Shown: positions 51,272 to 60,163 of the stretch, piece by piece
Position numbering within the stretch: the stretch's first letter is position 1
Layout: each line of letters begins with the position of its first letter
From: RFPW01 sp040401595
Lineage (GTDB): Bacteria > Pseudomonadota > Gammaproteobacteria > Burkholderiales > Burkholderiaceae_E
Assembly (NCBI GenBank): GCA_040401595.1
Contig: JBBAOE010000021.1
Coordinates: 1 to 60,192 of the forward strand
DNA: 60,192 nucleotides
Direction: 5' to 3'
The notes under the pieces: generated by a model
What the model was told of the DNA's origin: nothing
The model's input: the letters and a program-made list of their open reading frames with translations, nothing else
The model's database searches: none
Program-made: the position numbers and the translations under genes

Positions 51272-52525
51272 CTACTTGATTCCAGGCAGTTTGGGGGCGG
51301 CGTATTTGCCGTATTCAATTTTCGCGATGGCCCGGTTGTGGACTTCGTCCGGACCGTCGGCCAGTCGCAAGGTCCGCATACTGGCGTATCGCTTGGCCAA
51401 GCCCGCGTCGCTACTGACGCCGGCGGCACCGAACGCCTGGATCGCCAGATCAATGATCTTGAGCGCGGTACGCGGAGCAGCCACCTTGATCATGGCGATC
51501 TCCGCTTTGGCGACCTTGTTGCCTACTTTGTCCATCATGTCGGCCGCTTTGAGGCACAGCAGGCGTGTCATCTCGATGTCGATGCGTGCCTCGGCGACCC
51601 GCTGTTCCCAAACTGATTGGTCGGAAATGCGCTTGCCAAAGGCGACCCGCGACTGCAAGCGGCGAACCATCTGCTCCAGTGCGACTTCGGCCGAACCGAT
51701 GCTGCGCATGCAGTGGTGGATACGGCCGGGGCCCAGCCTGCCTTGGGCGATCTCGAAACCCCGTCCTTCACCCAGCAAGAGGTTTGAGACCGGAACGCGA
51801 ACATCCTTGAGCAGGACTTCTGCGTGTCCATGGGGTGCATCGTCAAAGCCGAACACCGGCAACATCCGTTCAACATGAATCCCAGGGCTGTCCAGAGGCA
51901 CCAGAATCTGCGACTGCTGCGAATGGACGGGTGCCTCTGGGTCGGTTTTGCCCATGAGGATCGCCAGTTTGCAGCGTGGGTCACCCACGCCCGAGGACCA
52001 CCACTTGCGCCCATTGATTACGTAATGATCGCCGTCTCGAACGATCGAAGTCTGGATGTTGGTGGCATCGGAGGAGGCAACATCCGGTTCGGTCATCAAA
52101 AAGGCTGAACGGATTTCACCCGCCAACAAGGGCTTGAGCCAGCGCTCCTGATGCTCGGGCGAGCCATAGCGCGCGAGCACTTCCATATTGCCGGTGTCGG
52201 GCGCAGAACAGTTGAAGACTTCACTGGCGAAACCGACCTTGCCCATCTCTTCCGCACAGACCGCGTATTCGAGGTTGGTTAGGCCTGCGCCCCGCCAGGG
52301 GCTATCGGGTGGCAAGGAGTCATGGGGCAAGAAGAGGTTCCAGAGCCCCGCGGGCTTGGCTTTCGCCTTGAGGTTTTCGACAATGGGAACAACCTTCCAG
52401 CGATCGGATCCGAACGCTTTCATCTCGGCATCAAAAATCGGGACCGCCGGATAGACGTGCTCCTGCATGAATGCGATGACGCGATCGCGCCAGTAGACCT
52501 GGCGGTCGGACAGAGTGAAGTTCAT
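51272..52525 (-). CDS. Acyl-CoA dehydrogenase
   Basis: A 417-aa FAD enzyme of the longer ACAD10/11-like subgroup (MNFTLSDRQVYWRDRVIAFM). FAD and substrate motifs include FLMTEPDVASSDATNIQTSI and WWSSGVGDPRCKLAILMGKT; the C-terminal helical domain has RLQSRVAFGKRISDQSVWEQ and QAFGAAGVSSDAGLAKRYAS. It catalyses the first alpha,beta-oxidation step and is the first gene of the operon with FadB-like, thiolase, hydratase and ligase genes. The 219-nt region upstream shows no clear operator. Confidence 0.93.
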   Translation of the reverse strand: MNFTLSDRQVYWRDRVIAFMQEHVYPAVPIFDAEMKAFGSDRWKVVPIVENLKAKAKPAGLWNLFLPHDSLPPDSPWRGAGLTNLEYAVCAEEMGKVGFASEVFNCSAPDTGNMEVLARYGSPEHQERWLKPLLAGEIRSAFLMTEPDVASSDATNIQTSIVRDGDHYVINGRKWWSSGVGDPRCKLAILMGKTDPEAPVHSQQSQILVPLDSPGIHVERMLPVFGFDDAPHGHAEVLLKDVRVPVSNLLLGEGRGFEIAQGRLGPGRIHHCMRSIGSAEVALEQMVRRLQSRVAFGKRISDQSVWEQRVAEARIDIEMTRLLCLKAADMMDKVGNKVAKAEIAMIKVAAPRTALKIIDLAIQAFGAAGVSSDAGLAKRYASMRTLRLADGPDEVHNRAIAKIEYGKYAAPKLPGIK

Positions 52526-52703
52526 GGCTATCCCGTGGTCGTTACGATGGGAGCGGTCTGCCCGGGGGCAATATCGGGAAGATGGTGCGTCATCCCGTCA
52601 CTCGGTGGCCATACTGGTAACCCCCTAGAGACCTGAGGCGTTCAGGTTGATAGCCAACCGATGTCTTCCTCCGCGGACGGGCCGTGCGTGGGTGGATAAC
52701 GGG

Positions 52704-52753
52704 GGGGAGCGCTAGTTCAGGGGGAGCCTTGGTTCAGGGGAGCGCTAGTCCAG
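52704..52753. repeat. Three-unit 17-bp imperfect tandem repeat at the end of a Bug-protein gene
   Basis: GGGGAGCGCTAGTTCAG (52704-52720), GGGGAGCCTTGGTTCAG (52721-52737) and GGGAGCGCTAGTCCAG (52738-52753) are in tandem. The last unit contains the stop codon (52745-52747) and last codons of the solute-binding protein gene; the others extend downstream of it. Confidence 0.85.
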
Positions 52754-53803
52754 GCTGATTTGGGCGTCCTTGATCACTCGGCTCCACTTTTCGGTGTCAC
52801 GCCTGACCAGCTCAATCACGTCCTCTGGGGACGACCCGATCAGCTCGACGCCGTGCGGTTCGATTTTTGCCTCGGTGGCTGGATCACTCAGAATCTTGCG
52901 CAAGACGAGATTGATGCGTTCTACGGTGCCAGCGCCGGTGCCAACCGGGGTGTAGATGGCGTACCAGGTGGTGTATCCGAATCCTGGCAAGGTCGCAGAA
53001 ATCAGCGGCAGATTTTTTGTGGCTACCGAGGTACTGGGGGCCGTGGCACCGATTACCCGAACCAGGCCCTTGTCCGCCAGCCCCTGGAGCGATGGCAGGC
53101 TCGAAAACATCGCGCTGACTTGCCCCGATATCAGGTCATTGACGGCGCCGGAGCTGCCCTTGTAGGGAACATGAATCACGTCGGTTTTTGACAGGGATTT
53201 GAACATTTCCATCCCCAGATGCGCCGTGCCCCCGGTACCCGCCGATGCGAAGGTCACCGCACCCGGATTGGCGCGAGCGTAGTCGATGAGCTCGCGCACG
53301 GATTTAACCGGCAGTTTTGCCGAGACGACCAGTACATGGGCGCTCGTGGAAATCAGGCTGACGGGTTTCAGCCTGGCCACTAACTCGGCACCGCCAGTTT
53401 TACTGAGGAGGGGTTGGAGCACCACATTGCCAAGCGCTGGCATGAGCAGGGTGTGACCGTCAGGCTCTGCTCTGGCAACTGCGCTGAGCGCCGGTATCCC
53501 GAGCCCACCGCCCTGATTGTCGATTAGGACGGGTTGTTTGACCTCCAGGGCGATTTTCTGGGCAAGTTCGCGGGCCACCAGATCCGCCGGCCCACCGACA
53601 GCGTAGGGCACCACGAGCTTGATCGGTCGGCTGGGCCAGGTCACGGCGGTCTGGGCGAAAGCCATTCCGGGCGCAATCGCCAGCGCTGTCAGCAGTCCGG
53701 CAATCCACTGCCGCCCCGCGGTGAGAGTCCTCCGGGGGGACTCCGGGCTCCATGCTCGAAACATTGTCCAGGGTCGGACTGTGACCTGATTTGCGTGGGG
53801 CAT
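52745..53803 (-). CDS. Bug/TctC-family tripartite tricarboxylate transporter solute-binding protein
   Basis: About 352 aa. The signal peptide is long if the start at 53803 is right (RRTLTAGRQWIAGLLTALAI to MAFAQ); an internal ATG (MFRAWSPES) is an alternative. The binding-protein signature WPSRPIKLVVPYAVGGPADL, GGLGIPALSAVARAEPDG, FASAGTGGTAHLGMEMFKSL, HVPYKGSSGAVNDLISGQVS is that of Bug proteins, which capture carboxylated compounds in the periplasm. No TctA/TctB membrane partner is in the window, which is usual for the expanded Bug families of Burkholderiales. Its 3' end carries the tandem repeat. Confidence 0.92.
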   Translation of the reverse strand: MPHANQVTVRPWTMFRAWSPESPRRTLTAGRQWIAGLLTALAIAPGMAFAQTAVTWPSRPIKLVVPYAVGGPADLVARELAQKIALEVKQPVLIDNQGGGLGIPALSAVARAEPDGHTLLMPALGNVVLQPLLSKTGGAELVARLKPVSLISTSAHVLVVSAKLPVKSVRELIDYARANPGAVTFASAGTGGTAHLGMEMFKSLSKTDVIHVPYKGSSGAVNDLISGQVSAMFSSLPSLQGLADKGLVRVIGATAPSTSVATKNLPLISATLPGFGYTTWYAIYTPVGTGAGTVERINLVLRKILSDPATEAKIEPHGVELIGSSPEDVIELVRRDTEKWSRVIKDAQISLD

Positions 53804-53903
53804 GGTGGTATCGCGCCTCGACGGCTAAGTGGGCTTTGGGTTCGCGGAGGTTGAAGAGCCCATTACCGTAAAACCGGTCTCAAGCGACTGACTTCCCGCT
53901 CTG

Positions 53904-55100
53904 TTAGTCCGCACGCACGTCGAGCTCTTTGACCATCCGAGCGTATTTCGCTAACTCTGCCTTGATGAACGCGTCGAACTCGTCGGGCGTGCGTGCACCG
54001 CCAAATTGAACGCCTTGTGACTCCAATTTCGGTCGAATCGTGGGGTCCTGCATGACCTTCTGGAGCGCGGTATCCATCTGGGCGACGATATCGCGCGACA
54101 ACCCTTTTGGACCCATGATCGCGTACCAGTTGGTGACGTCAAAACCAACGATACCTTTTTCAATAAAGGTTGGAACCCCGGGCAACTGCGCCAGCCGTTG
54201 CGGTGTCGACACTGCCAGCGCGACCAGCTTGCCATTGCGCACATGTTCAACAATTGGCGGCATCGTATCGAAGTTAAGATTGACTTGGCCACCCAACAGG
54301 TCCGTGATGGCCTGACCGCTGCCCTTGTAGGGAACGTGGGTCATCTGCGTACCGGTGATTCGACTGAACAACGCGCCTGCCAGATGCTGAGTGCTACCCA
54401 CGCCCGAAGAGGCGTAGGTGTAAAAATTGGGCTGGCGTCTGGCGAGCGCGATCAATTCTTCGACGCTGCGTGCGGACACCTGCGGATTGACGACAAGCAC
54501 ATTGGGTACGTAGCCGATGTAAGTGATCGGACTGAAATCGCGAGCCGCATCGTACGAAACTTTTGAAAGAACGAAGGGGGCTATCGCATTCGAGTTCGAG
54601 TGGCCCACCAGAAAAGTCAGACCATCTGGGGCAGACTTTGCTACCAGATCAGCCGCGATCGTGCCCGAAGCCCCGGCCCGATTTTCGACCACGATACTGG
54701 TCCCCAGGATCCGTCCGACCTCTGGCGCAAGCGCTCGGGCGACAATATCGGTGCCTCCTCCCGGTGCGAAACCCACGATCCAGCGGATCGGCTTGCCTGC
54801 GGGCCAGGGCGCCTGTGCGGATACGAATGGACTGTTACCGAGCAGGACGACGCCGATAATGAAGCCAACAATGGTGGAAATCGTGCCGCCTAGAGACTCT
54901 CCGACCTTTGACCGAGGGGCCGCTCTCCGGTTTCTACTTACGCTGATGTTGATGCTGAACTTCGGCACTGGCTTGCTCACTGCTGGGGTTTTTAAATCGG
55001 CCCGAATAACATGGAGGCGGGATGGTTTGAGGTTGGCCTCTGTGCGGGGTCGCTTGAAGAACTGACAGTCATAGTTTGCCTCAGGTTCTGCCAGAGGCAT
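53904..55100 (-). CDS. Second Bug/TctC-family solute-binding protein
   Basis: The frame is 398 codons, but the first ~50 codons are atypical, span a hairpin (55079-55110) and have no good ribosome site, so the real start is probably further in; GTG 54980 or nearby would still leave the basic n-region NRRAAPRSK and hydrophobic TISTIVGFIIGVVLLG of the signal peptide ending near SAQAP. The mature domain has WPAGKPIRWIVGFAPGGGTD, GASGTIAADLVAKSAPDGLT, YASSGVGSTQHLAGALFSRI and HVPYKGSGQAITDLLGGQVN. It is a paralogue of the preceding protein with different pocket loops. The two lie 100 nt apart in the same direction and may take up the acid degraded by the downstream operon. Confidence 0.9.
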   Translation of the reverse strand: MPLAEPEANYDCQFFKRPRTEANLKPSRLHVIRADLKTPAVSKPVPKFSINISVSRNRRAAPRSKVGESLGGTISTIVGFIIGVVLLGNSPFVSAQAPWPAGKPIRWIVGFAPGGGTDIVARALAPEVGRILGTSIVVENRAGASGTIAADLVAKSAPDGLTFLVGHSNSNAIAPFVLSKVSYDAARDFSPITYIGYVPNVLVVNPQVSARSVEELIALARRQPNFYTYASSGVGSTQHLAGALFSRITGTQMTHVPYKGSGQAITDLLGGQVNLNFDTMPPIVEHVRNGKLVALAVSTPQRLAQLPGVPTFIEKGIVGFDVTNWYAIMGPKGLSRDIVAQMDTALQKVMQDPTIRPKLESQGVQFGGARTPDEFDAFIKAELAKYARMVKELDVRAD

Positions 55101-55110
55101 ACGCCTGAGG
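55079..55110 (-). terminator. Inverted repeat downstream of the PhoX gene
   Basis: CCTCAGG (55079-55085) and CCTGAGG (55104-55110) are complementary arms around an 18-bp loop. It lies ~105 nt after the phoX stop and inside the doubtful N-terminal extension of the second Bug frame. There is no T run, so it is a weak terminator candidate. Confidence 0.35.
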
Positions 55111-55214
55111 GTTCCAATCCGGCGTTGGGTGTTAGAAAACTTGCGCGGATCGCAGGGCGGTCAGACAGAGATGAGTTCAGGGAGGGGTCGCTGGCTCGAC
55201 CGGCTATCGACTGG

Positions 55215-57470
55215 TTACAGGCCGATCACACCTCCATCATCTTTGGTGATGACAATGGTCGCTGACCGTGGCCGTCCGGCTGGGCCATAGGCTGGGCCAA
55301 CGCCTGGCCACTGGCTTTGAAAGGTAAAGGTCGTCGCGGTACTCAACTTGGGCGTCAACTCGCCTGGATGCTGGATGTTGACGAAGAGCGTTTTGCCGTC
55401 GGGCGTTTCGGTCAATCCCGTGACTTCAGAGCCCTTGGGCGCCACCAGGAACCGACGCAGATTGACCTCACCGAGCGCCGCGCCGATAAAGGTTTCCTTG
55501 CTTGCCGTGACTGGAGCGCCCGCGACTGTCATGGTGTTGGTGACCGTTATTTTCTGACCATCACCAACGGTGCCTGGGACAGCAGCCAGCAACATGCAGT
55601 TGGTCTCGTCCGTGAATGCGCCGTCGTCGGTTTGGATCCAGCAGATTCCAGTCGCCTTGCTGAACCAGAGTCCGTCGGGGGATGAGAACGAGTTCTTCGC
55701 CGTCAGGCCCGACAGGTTGACGTCGGCAGAGTGATCTTCTTCTGATCCAAACAAGAAGATATCCCAGCGGAATGAAGTCGCGGTCGATGCGCTGTCGGTT
55801 TCCTTAAAGCGAATGATATGACCGTTGGGGTTGCCCGATCCTTTGTTCCCGTCCGGATCGACATAAGCACGCGGATTGGCCGAATTGACGGTCGTTGGTG
55901 TACGGTTGGTCGCGTTGTTGTTGGTCAGGGCGAAATAGATTTCGCCGGTCTTGTAGTTGAGCGCGCCCCATTCCGGACGGTCCATTTTGGTGGCACCGAG
56001 GGCATCGGCCGCATGTCGGGCGTTGACGAGGACGTCCGCCTGGTTGGCGAATGCATACGTCGCGTAACCCGAGATGGTGGGGTTGCTGAACGTCAATTCG
56101 AGCCAGGAGCCCGATCCGTCATCGTTAAACTTCGCGACGTAGAGTTTGCCTTCGTTGAGGTACTTGTCGCCGGCCGCCATGCCGCCGCCGATATCTGCAG
56201 TGTCCCAGGTCGCGGTCGAGACAAATTTGTAGATGTACTCGTTGCGCGAGTCGCAGCCCATGTAGAAGGCCAGAGGGCTGCCCACCTTCGGTACACCACA
56301 GACAGCTGCCTCATGCGCGAAACGGCCCATCGCGACGCGCTTTGCAGGCGTGGAGGCGGGGTTGAGCGGATCAATTTCAACGTTGAAGCCAAACGTGTAG
56401 GGCTCATTGCGGAAATCATCTGCGGCGGTCGCGCCGACGGCAGATACGTTCCAACGCGAGAACTTGTCGGCGTCAGCCGCATTGGCGGGGGCAACGGTGT
56501 GCCAACCCTGGGACGCTGAGACGCTGGCTGTTGCGGCCAACGGAGCCCTTGCAATGCCATAACGGGCCCGTGAAGAGGCCGTCTTGGTGTCGACGGCATT
56601 TGAGCCCTTGGGCATCGCAAAGTAAACAGCCCAGTTTTCTTCGCACGCCAGATACGTTCCCCATGGGGTCTTGCCATGACCGCAGTTGTTCAGAGTGCCT
56701 CGTGATTTCGCGCCGGTTGGATCCCACTTGGTAACCATGAACGACTTGATCGCGGCCAAGTGAGCAGCTGGGCCGGTGATATTGACCACTGTATTTGGGT
56801 TCACGCGACGGTTGAACGACGAATCCAACTTGTAACCCCAGGTTGTCCCCGATTTGCTCAACTCAACGATGGAAACACCGTGGTGGTTGATCTCCTTGAT
56901 GGCTTCACGCTCAGGGCGATCTCCGAGATTCCAGGTCCCAAACTGGTCAAATTTCTCACCAATCACGCCCGCTGAGGTCTGACCGGTCGGGTGCAAGAAG
57001 TGCGCGTCTGCCGAGCTCTCGTGATTCACAGCCAGTACGACCGTGCTGGTCTCGGTAGCGCTGTATTTGCCGGCTGCGTTGACGTAATAGATATCCATGC
57101 CGTCATGGTGGTCACCAATACGATGAGACCAGTCATCCGCCTCTGCTCCGGTGTTGGAGTACGGCGAAACCGTAGCTTTGAGTCGGTCTCCCGTGGCATG
57201 CAAGACTTTGTAGCTATAGCCAGGTGGCAGGACGACGTTATCGAGCAGACTCTTTTCCACTGCGGGGAATCCGAGGGCCAATTTCGTTTCCGCTGCCGAG
57301 CTCTCGGAGCTCAGGCTCGCCCCCAGCATCGGCATCGCGGTGAGGGCCGTCAGACCAAAGCCACCGCGCAACAACGTACGACGCGCTGGGCTTTCGAGCG
57401 AACGATTCAAAATTTCTTGAAAGTGCTCATTCGCTGAATGGTTATGGGACTCGTCAGGATGGTGAGACAT
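55215..57470 (-). CDS. phoX: PhoX-family (DUF839) alkaline phosphatase-like protein
   Basis: A 751-aa exported protein. The twin-arginine signal is PARRTLLRGGFGLTALTAMP. Conserved PhoX features include LPPGYSYKVLHATGDR, NHESS, NCGHGKTPWGTYLACEENW (Cys and acidic Ca/Fe-site region), GRFAHEAAVC, YMGCDSRNEYIYKFV and WGALNYKTGEIYFALTNN, with a C-terminal SPDGLWFSKATGICWIQTDDG and ETPDGKTLFVNIQHPGE. PhoX enzymes hydrolyse phosphate monoesters with a Ca/Fe centre and are Tat exported. GAGGTTG lies ~12 nt before the ATG. No Pho box was recognised; the 5' flank runs into the assembly gap 41 nt away. Confidence 0.9.
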   Translation of the reverse strand: MSHHPDESHNHSANEHFQEILNRSLESPARRTLLRGGFGLTALTAMPMLGASLSSESSAAETKLALGFPAVEKSLLDNVVLPPGYSYKVLHATGDRLKATVSPYSNTGAEADDWSHRIGDHHDGMDIYYVNAAGKYSATETSTVVLAVNHESSADAHFLHPTGQTSAGVIGEKFDQFGTWNLGDRPEREAIKEINHHGVSIVELSKSGTTWGYKLDSSFNRRVNPNTVVNITGPAAHLAAIKSFMVTKWDPTGAKSRGTLNNCGHGKTPWGTYLACEENWAVYFAMPKGSNAVDTKTASSRARYGIARAPLAATASVSASQGWHTVAPANAADADKFSRWNVSAVGATAADDFRNEPYTFGFNVEIDPLNPASTPAKRVAMGRFAHEAAVCGVPKVGSPLAFYMGCDSRNEYIYKFVSTATWDTADIGGGMAAGDKYLNEGKLYVAKFNDDGSGSWLELTFSNPTISGYATYAFANQADVLVNARHAADALGATKMDRPEWGALNYKTGEIYFALTNNNATNRTPTTVNSANPRAYVDPDGNKGSGNPNGHIIRFKETDSASTATSFRWDIFLFGSEEDHSADVNLSGLTAKNSFSSPDGLWFSKATGICWIQTDDGAFTDETNCMLLAAVPGTVGDGQKITVTNTMTVAGAPVTASKETFIGAALGEVNLRRFLVAPKGSEVTGLTETPDGKTLFVNIQHPGELTPKLSTATTFTFQSQWPGVGPAYGPAGRPRSATIVITKDDGGVIGL

Positions 57471-57511
57471 GGGGGTGCAACCTCATGGATTGGGGGAGAT
57501 AAGGCTGCAAG

Positions 57512-57611
57512 NNNNNNNNNNNNNNNNNNNNNNNNNNNNNNNNNNNNNNNNNNNNNNNNNNNNNNNNNNNNNNNNNNNNNNNNNNNNNNNNNNNNNNNNN
57601 NNNNNNNNNNN
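57512..57611. other. Assembly gap of 100 Ns
   Basis: One hundred N characters join two contigs. The true distance, and even the adjacency, of PhoX and the YjiK-like gene are therefore not proven by sequence. The real promoter regions of both genes lie in or near the gap. Confidence 0.99.
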
Positions 57612-57612
57612 G

Positions 57613-59775
57613 GTTGTCGCCTTGTTCACTCTCGGCATTGCCGGCTGCGGGGGTAGTGACGAGTCCGTGGGATTGAACACGCCAACGCTGAGCTTTATCG
57701 ACCCACAAAACACCTTTGAGCTCGCCAACTACACTCAGTCGGGCCGCTATCCTTTGCCGGTCGGAGCGGGCACCAACCTGCTCGCCGAAGAAGCATCTGG
57801 GGTGACCTACAACAAAGACACCGGGACTTTGTTTGTGGTGGGCGATGGCGGCACGGCAGTTGCGCAGGTCAGTACCAAAGGGGTTCTCATCAACTCGATG
57901 ACCTTGGCAGCCGACGCAACCAAACCGCAGGGCACGTACTTCTACGATCCAGAAGGAATTGCGTACCTGGGCAATGGCAAATTTGCTTTCGTCGAGGAAC
58001 GCGATCGCAGGATCAATGAATTCACGTATGCCGCTGGTACGACCCTGGGTGCCAGTGGCGTGCGTTCAGTCAAGATTGGTACGACGATTGGTAACATCGG
58101 CATCGAGGGCTTAAGTTTTGACCCATCCAGCAACGGATTCGTCATGGTCAAAGAGTCGGGGCCTTCCGGCGTTTTCCAGACGACGCTGGACTTCGCTGCA
58201 GCCACCGCATCCAATGGGTCTCCCACGACGGACAACTCGGTCAATCTCTTCGATCCAACCAAGACCGGTCTTTCCGCGCTGAATGATGTCTTTGCGCTAT
58301 CCAACGTGGTCGCGTCGACTGCGCCTGACTACAGTCATTTGATGATCCTGAGTGCGCCCAACGGTAAGGTCGTCAAGGTCGACCGCGCCGGTAACATCAA
58401 GGGAACCCTGGTCGTTGATGCTCTGGCACAGAACGAGGGGATGACGATGGACCCCAGCGGCAACATCTATCTGGTCAGTGAAATTGGAGGCGGCGCCGGA
58501 TTTCCAGAGCTTGCCGTCTATTCCCCCACCATCAGCAAGAGCGCAGTGGGCGTAGGAAGCAATCTCTACCTGACTTTCAACATCCCGGTTAGCGCCGGGA
58601 GCGGCGCGATCGTTCTGAGTAATGGTGCGGGCGATACCCGATCAATTTCGGTCGCGGATACGACGCAGGTGAGCTTTAATGGCAAGGTCGTCACCATTGA
58701 TCCTTCGGTGAATCTGATCCCGGGGACCAACTACAGCATTACGTACGCTGCCGGTGTCTTCAAAGACGCCAGCGGCAAGGCCGGTCCAGCCGTTGTCAGC
58801 ACAACCGAACTCGGGTTCACCGCCGCTGGTTCGGTGGATGCGACGGCGCCCTCCCTCCTTAGTAGCTCCCCAGCGACCGGCACGACGGGCGTGACGAGCA
58901 GTCGGATCGTTCTGACGTTCAGCGAGCCAGTCGTGGCCGGCAATGGCAACATTGTCATCAGCAACGGCAGTGGCGATACCCGGACGATCTCGGTCAAGGA
59001 TACGAACCAGGTCACGTTCAGCGGAAGCACGGCCAACATCAACCCCAGCGCGGACCTGTTGCGCGGCTTTACCTATAACGTCCAAGTTCCGCTCGGTGCG
59101 ATCCGCGATACGTCGGGTAATTCGTTTGCCGGTATCACCAACGCGACGACGCTCACCCTGACGACGGCAGCGGCCCCGCCAACGACGCTGAACCCCGGCG
59201 ATATCGTGTTCATGGCGATCAACGCGGACGCGGTCGATGCATTCGCCTTCGCACTGCTGAAACCGATCGGGGCTGGAACGGTGATCGGATTCTCGGATCG
59301 TGACTACACGATCGCAGCGGGGATGCCAGCGACTGGCGAAGCGGCTTATGTCTGGACGGCCGACCTAGCCTATCCGGCAGGGACGATCATCACGATCCAG
59401 ACCGATCAGACGACGCCGGTCGCCAGCAAGGGTTCCGTCGTGGGCAAGGGTGGTGGTCTCAGTACCAGTGCCGAGACGGTGTACGCCTTCCAGGGGACCG
59501 TCGCGGACCTCGCGCCCGGTGCAGCAGGTGCCGTCACGGTCAGTCGATTCATCGCGGCCATTAACCTGGGCGCGGCTGCAGGCGACATTCCTCCGGAACT
59601 CTTGGCGGCAAGCGCTTACCAGACGTTCCCGCTCGACAACGTCAAGTACAACGGGTCACTCGACCGCGCTGACCTCGCTGTGTTTGCTAGCCGTGTCAGA
59701 ACTGTGGCGAACTGGATCAGCGATGATGTCAATGCCTACCCCTTGACCAATAACAGTCTCTTCGCGGGGGAATAA
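57613..59775 (+). CDS. YjiK/SdiA-regulated-like lipoprotein with two Ig-like (SwmB/Big_5-type) domains, 5' end in gap
   Basis: The first readable codons encode VVALFTLGIAGCGGSDESVG, the end of a lipoprotein signal with a lipobox-like IAGC, so only a few codons are missing into the gap. Residues after it form a six-bladed propeller of the SdiA-regulated/YjiK type (EEASGVTYNKDTGTLFVVGD, PEGIAYLGNGKFAFVEERDR, IEGLSFDPSSNGFVMVKESG). Two copies of an Ig-like SwmB/Big_5-type domain follow: LYLTFNIPVSAGSGAIVLSN and IVLTFSEPVVAGNGNIVISN. The last ~190 residues (PGDIVFMAINADAVDAFAFA to NNSLFAGE) match an extracellular beta-rich domain found in large secreted calcium-binding proteins. It would be surface or periplasm-anchored. 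Pairing with PhoX suggests a phosphate or phytase-like role, but the gap limits that. Confidence 0.8.
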   Translation, partial: VVALFTLGIAGCGGSDESVGLNTPTLSFIDPQNTFELANYTQSGRYPLPVGAGTNLLAEEASGVTYNKDTGTLFVVGDGGTAVAQVSTKGVLINSMTLAADATKPQGTYFYDPEGIAYLGNGKFAFVEERDRRINEFTYAAGTTLGASGVRSVKIGTTIGNIGIEGLSFDPSSNGFVMVKESGPSGVFQTTLDFAAATASNGSPTTDNSVNLFDPTKTGLSALNDVFALSNVVASTAPDYSHLMILSAPNGKVVKVDRAGNIKGTLVVDALAQNEGMTMDPSGNIYLVSEIGGGAGFPELAVYSPTISKSAVGVGSNLYLTFNIPVSAGSGAIVLSNGAGDTRSISVADTTQVSFNGKVVTIDPSVNLIPGTNYSITYAAGVFKDASGKAGPAVVSTTELGFTAAGSVDATAPSLLSSSPATGTTGVTSSRIVLTFSEPVVAGNGNIVISNGSGDTRTISVKDTNQVTFSGSTANINPSADLLRGFTYNVQVPLGAIRDTSGNSFAGITNATTLTLTTAAAPPTTLNPGDIVFMAINADAVDAFAFALLKPIGAGTVIGFSDRDYTIAAGMPATGEAAYVWTADLAYPAGTIITIQTDQTTPVASKGSVVGKGGGLSTSAETVYAFQGTVADLAPGAAGAVTVSRFIAAINLGAAAGDIPPELLAASAYQTFPLDNVKYNGSLDRADLAVFASRVRTVANWISDDVNAYPLTNNSLFAGE

Positions 59776-59846
59776 GGCGATCGACGACTTGGCGGCAATG
59801 CGTAATCTCGATTGCGTACGCTCGAAGGCAAGCACCTAGGCGATGT

Positions 59847-60032
59847 TTACCTTGTAAGCCAAGAGCGATTCGCCAAGGGGTCAAAGTGCTGGAACAACAG
59901 CCAGGTGTCGGGCGGCCGGTCGAAGACATGGACGACGAGTTCCGAGACTGGATGATCGATTTTGGTGACAGCGGCTATGTTGCCCGCTACCGTCTGGACC
60001 CGCCATTCGTCACCGTTCTGGCTGTGCGCCAC
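59847..60032 (-). CDS. Possible small hypothetical protein
   Basis: A 61-codon frame from GTG 60032 (MAHSQNGDEWRVQTVAGNIA) ending at TAA 59847. The sequence has ordinary amino-acid use with a WRVQTVAG...KIDHPVSELVVHVFDRPPD pattern that looks like a real small beta-rich protein, but there is no good ribosome site and no family I recognise. It is between the lipoprotein gene and the tRNA terminator. Confidence 0.35.
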   Translation of the reverse strand: MAHSQNGDEWRVQTVAGNIAAVTKIDHPVSELVVHVFDRPPDTWLLFQHFDPLANRSWLTR

Positions 60033-60111
60033 CAGAAAGAGGTGTGACTCGGGACCTCTGGTCGGAACACCCCCTCATTGGGGCTGGCCGTCTGCCCAAT
60101 CCGTTTGTCAA

Positions 60112-60147
60112 ACAAAAAAGCCCCGAGGCCTACGACCTGGGGGCTTC
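60112..60147 (-). terminator. Rho-independent terminator of the tRNA transcription unit
   Basis: On the minus strand AAGCCCC-C-AGG pairs with CCT-C-GGGGCTT around TCGTAGG, followed by TTTTTT. It lies 17 nt after the 3' end of the partial tRNA and is the strongest terminator in the window. Confidence 0.85.
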
Positions 60148-60163
60148 TGTGCGAGGTTTTCTC

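Noticed and set aside
55079..55110. Strong terminator after phoX
   Set aside because: The stem is only 7 bp with a long loop and no T run, so it is listed only as a weak candidate.
57469..57612. N-terminal codons of the lipoprotein read through the Ns
   Set aside because: The bases before the gap belong to another contig and the frame across Ns has no meaning; the usable part starts at 57613.
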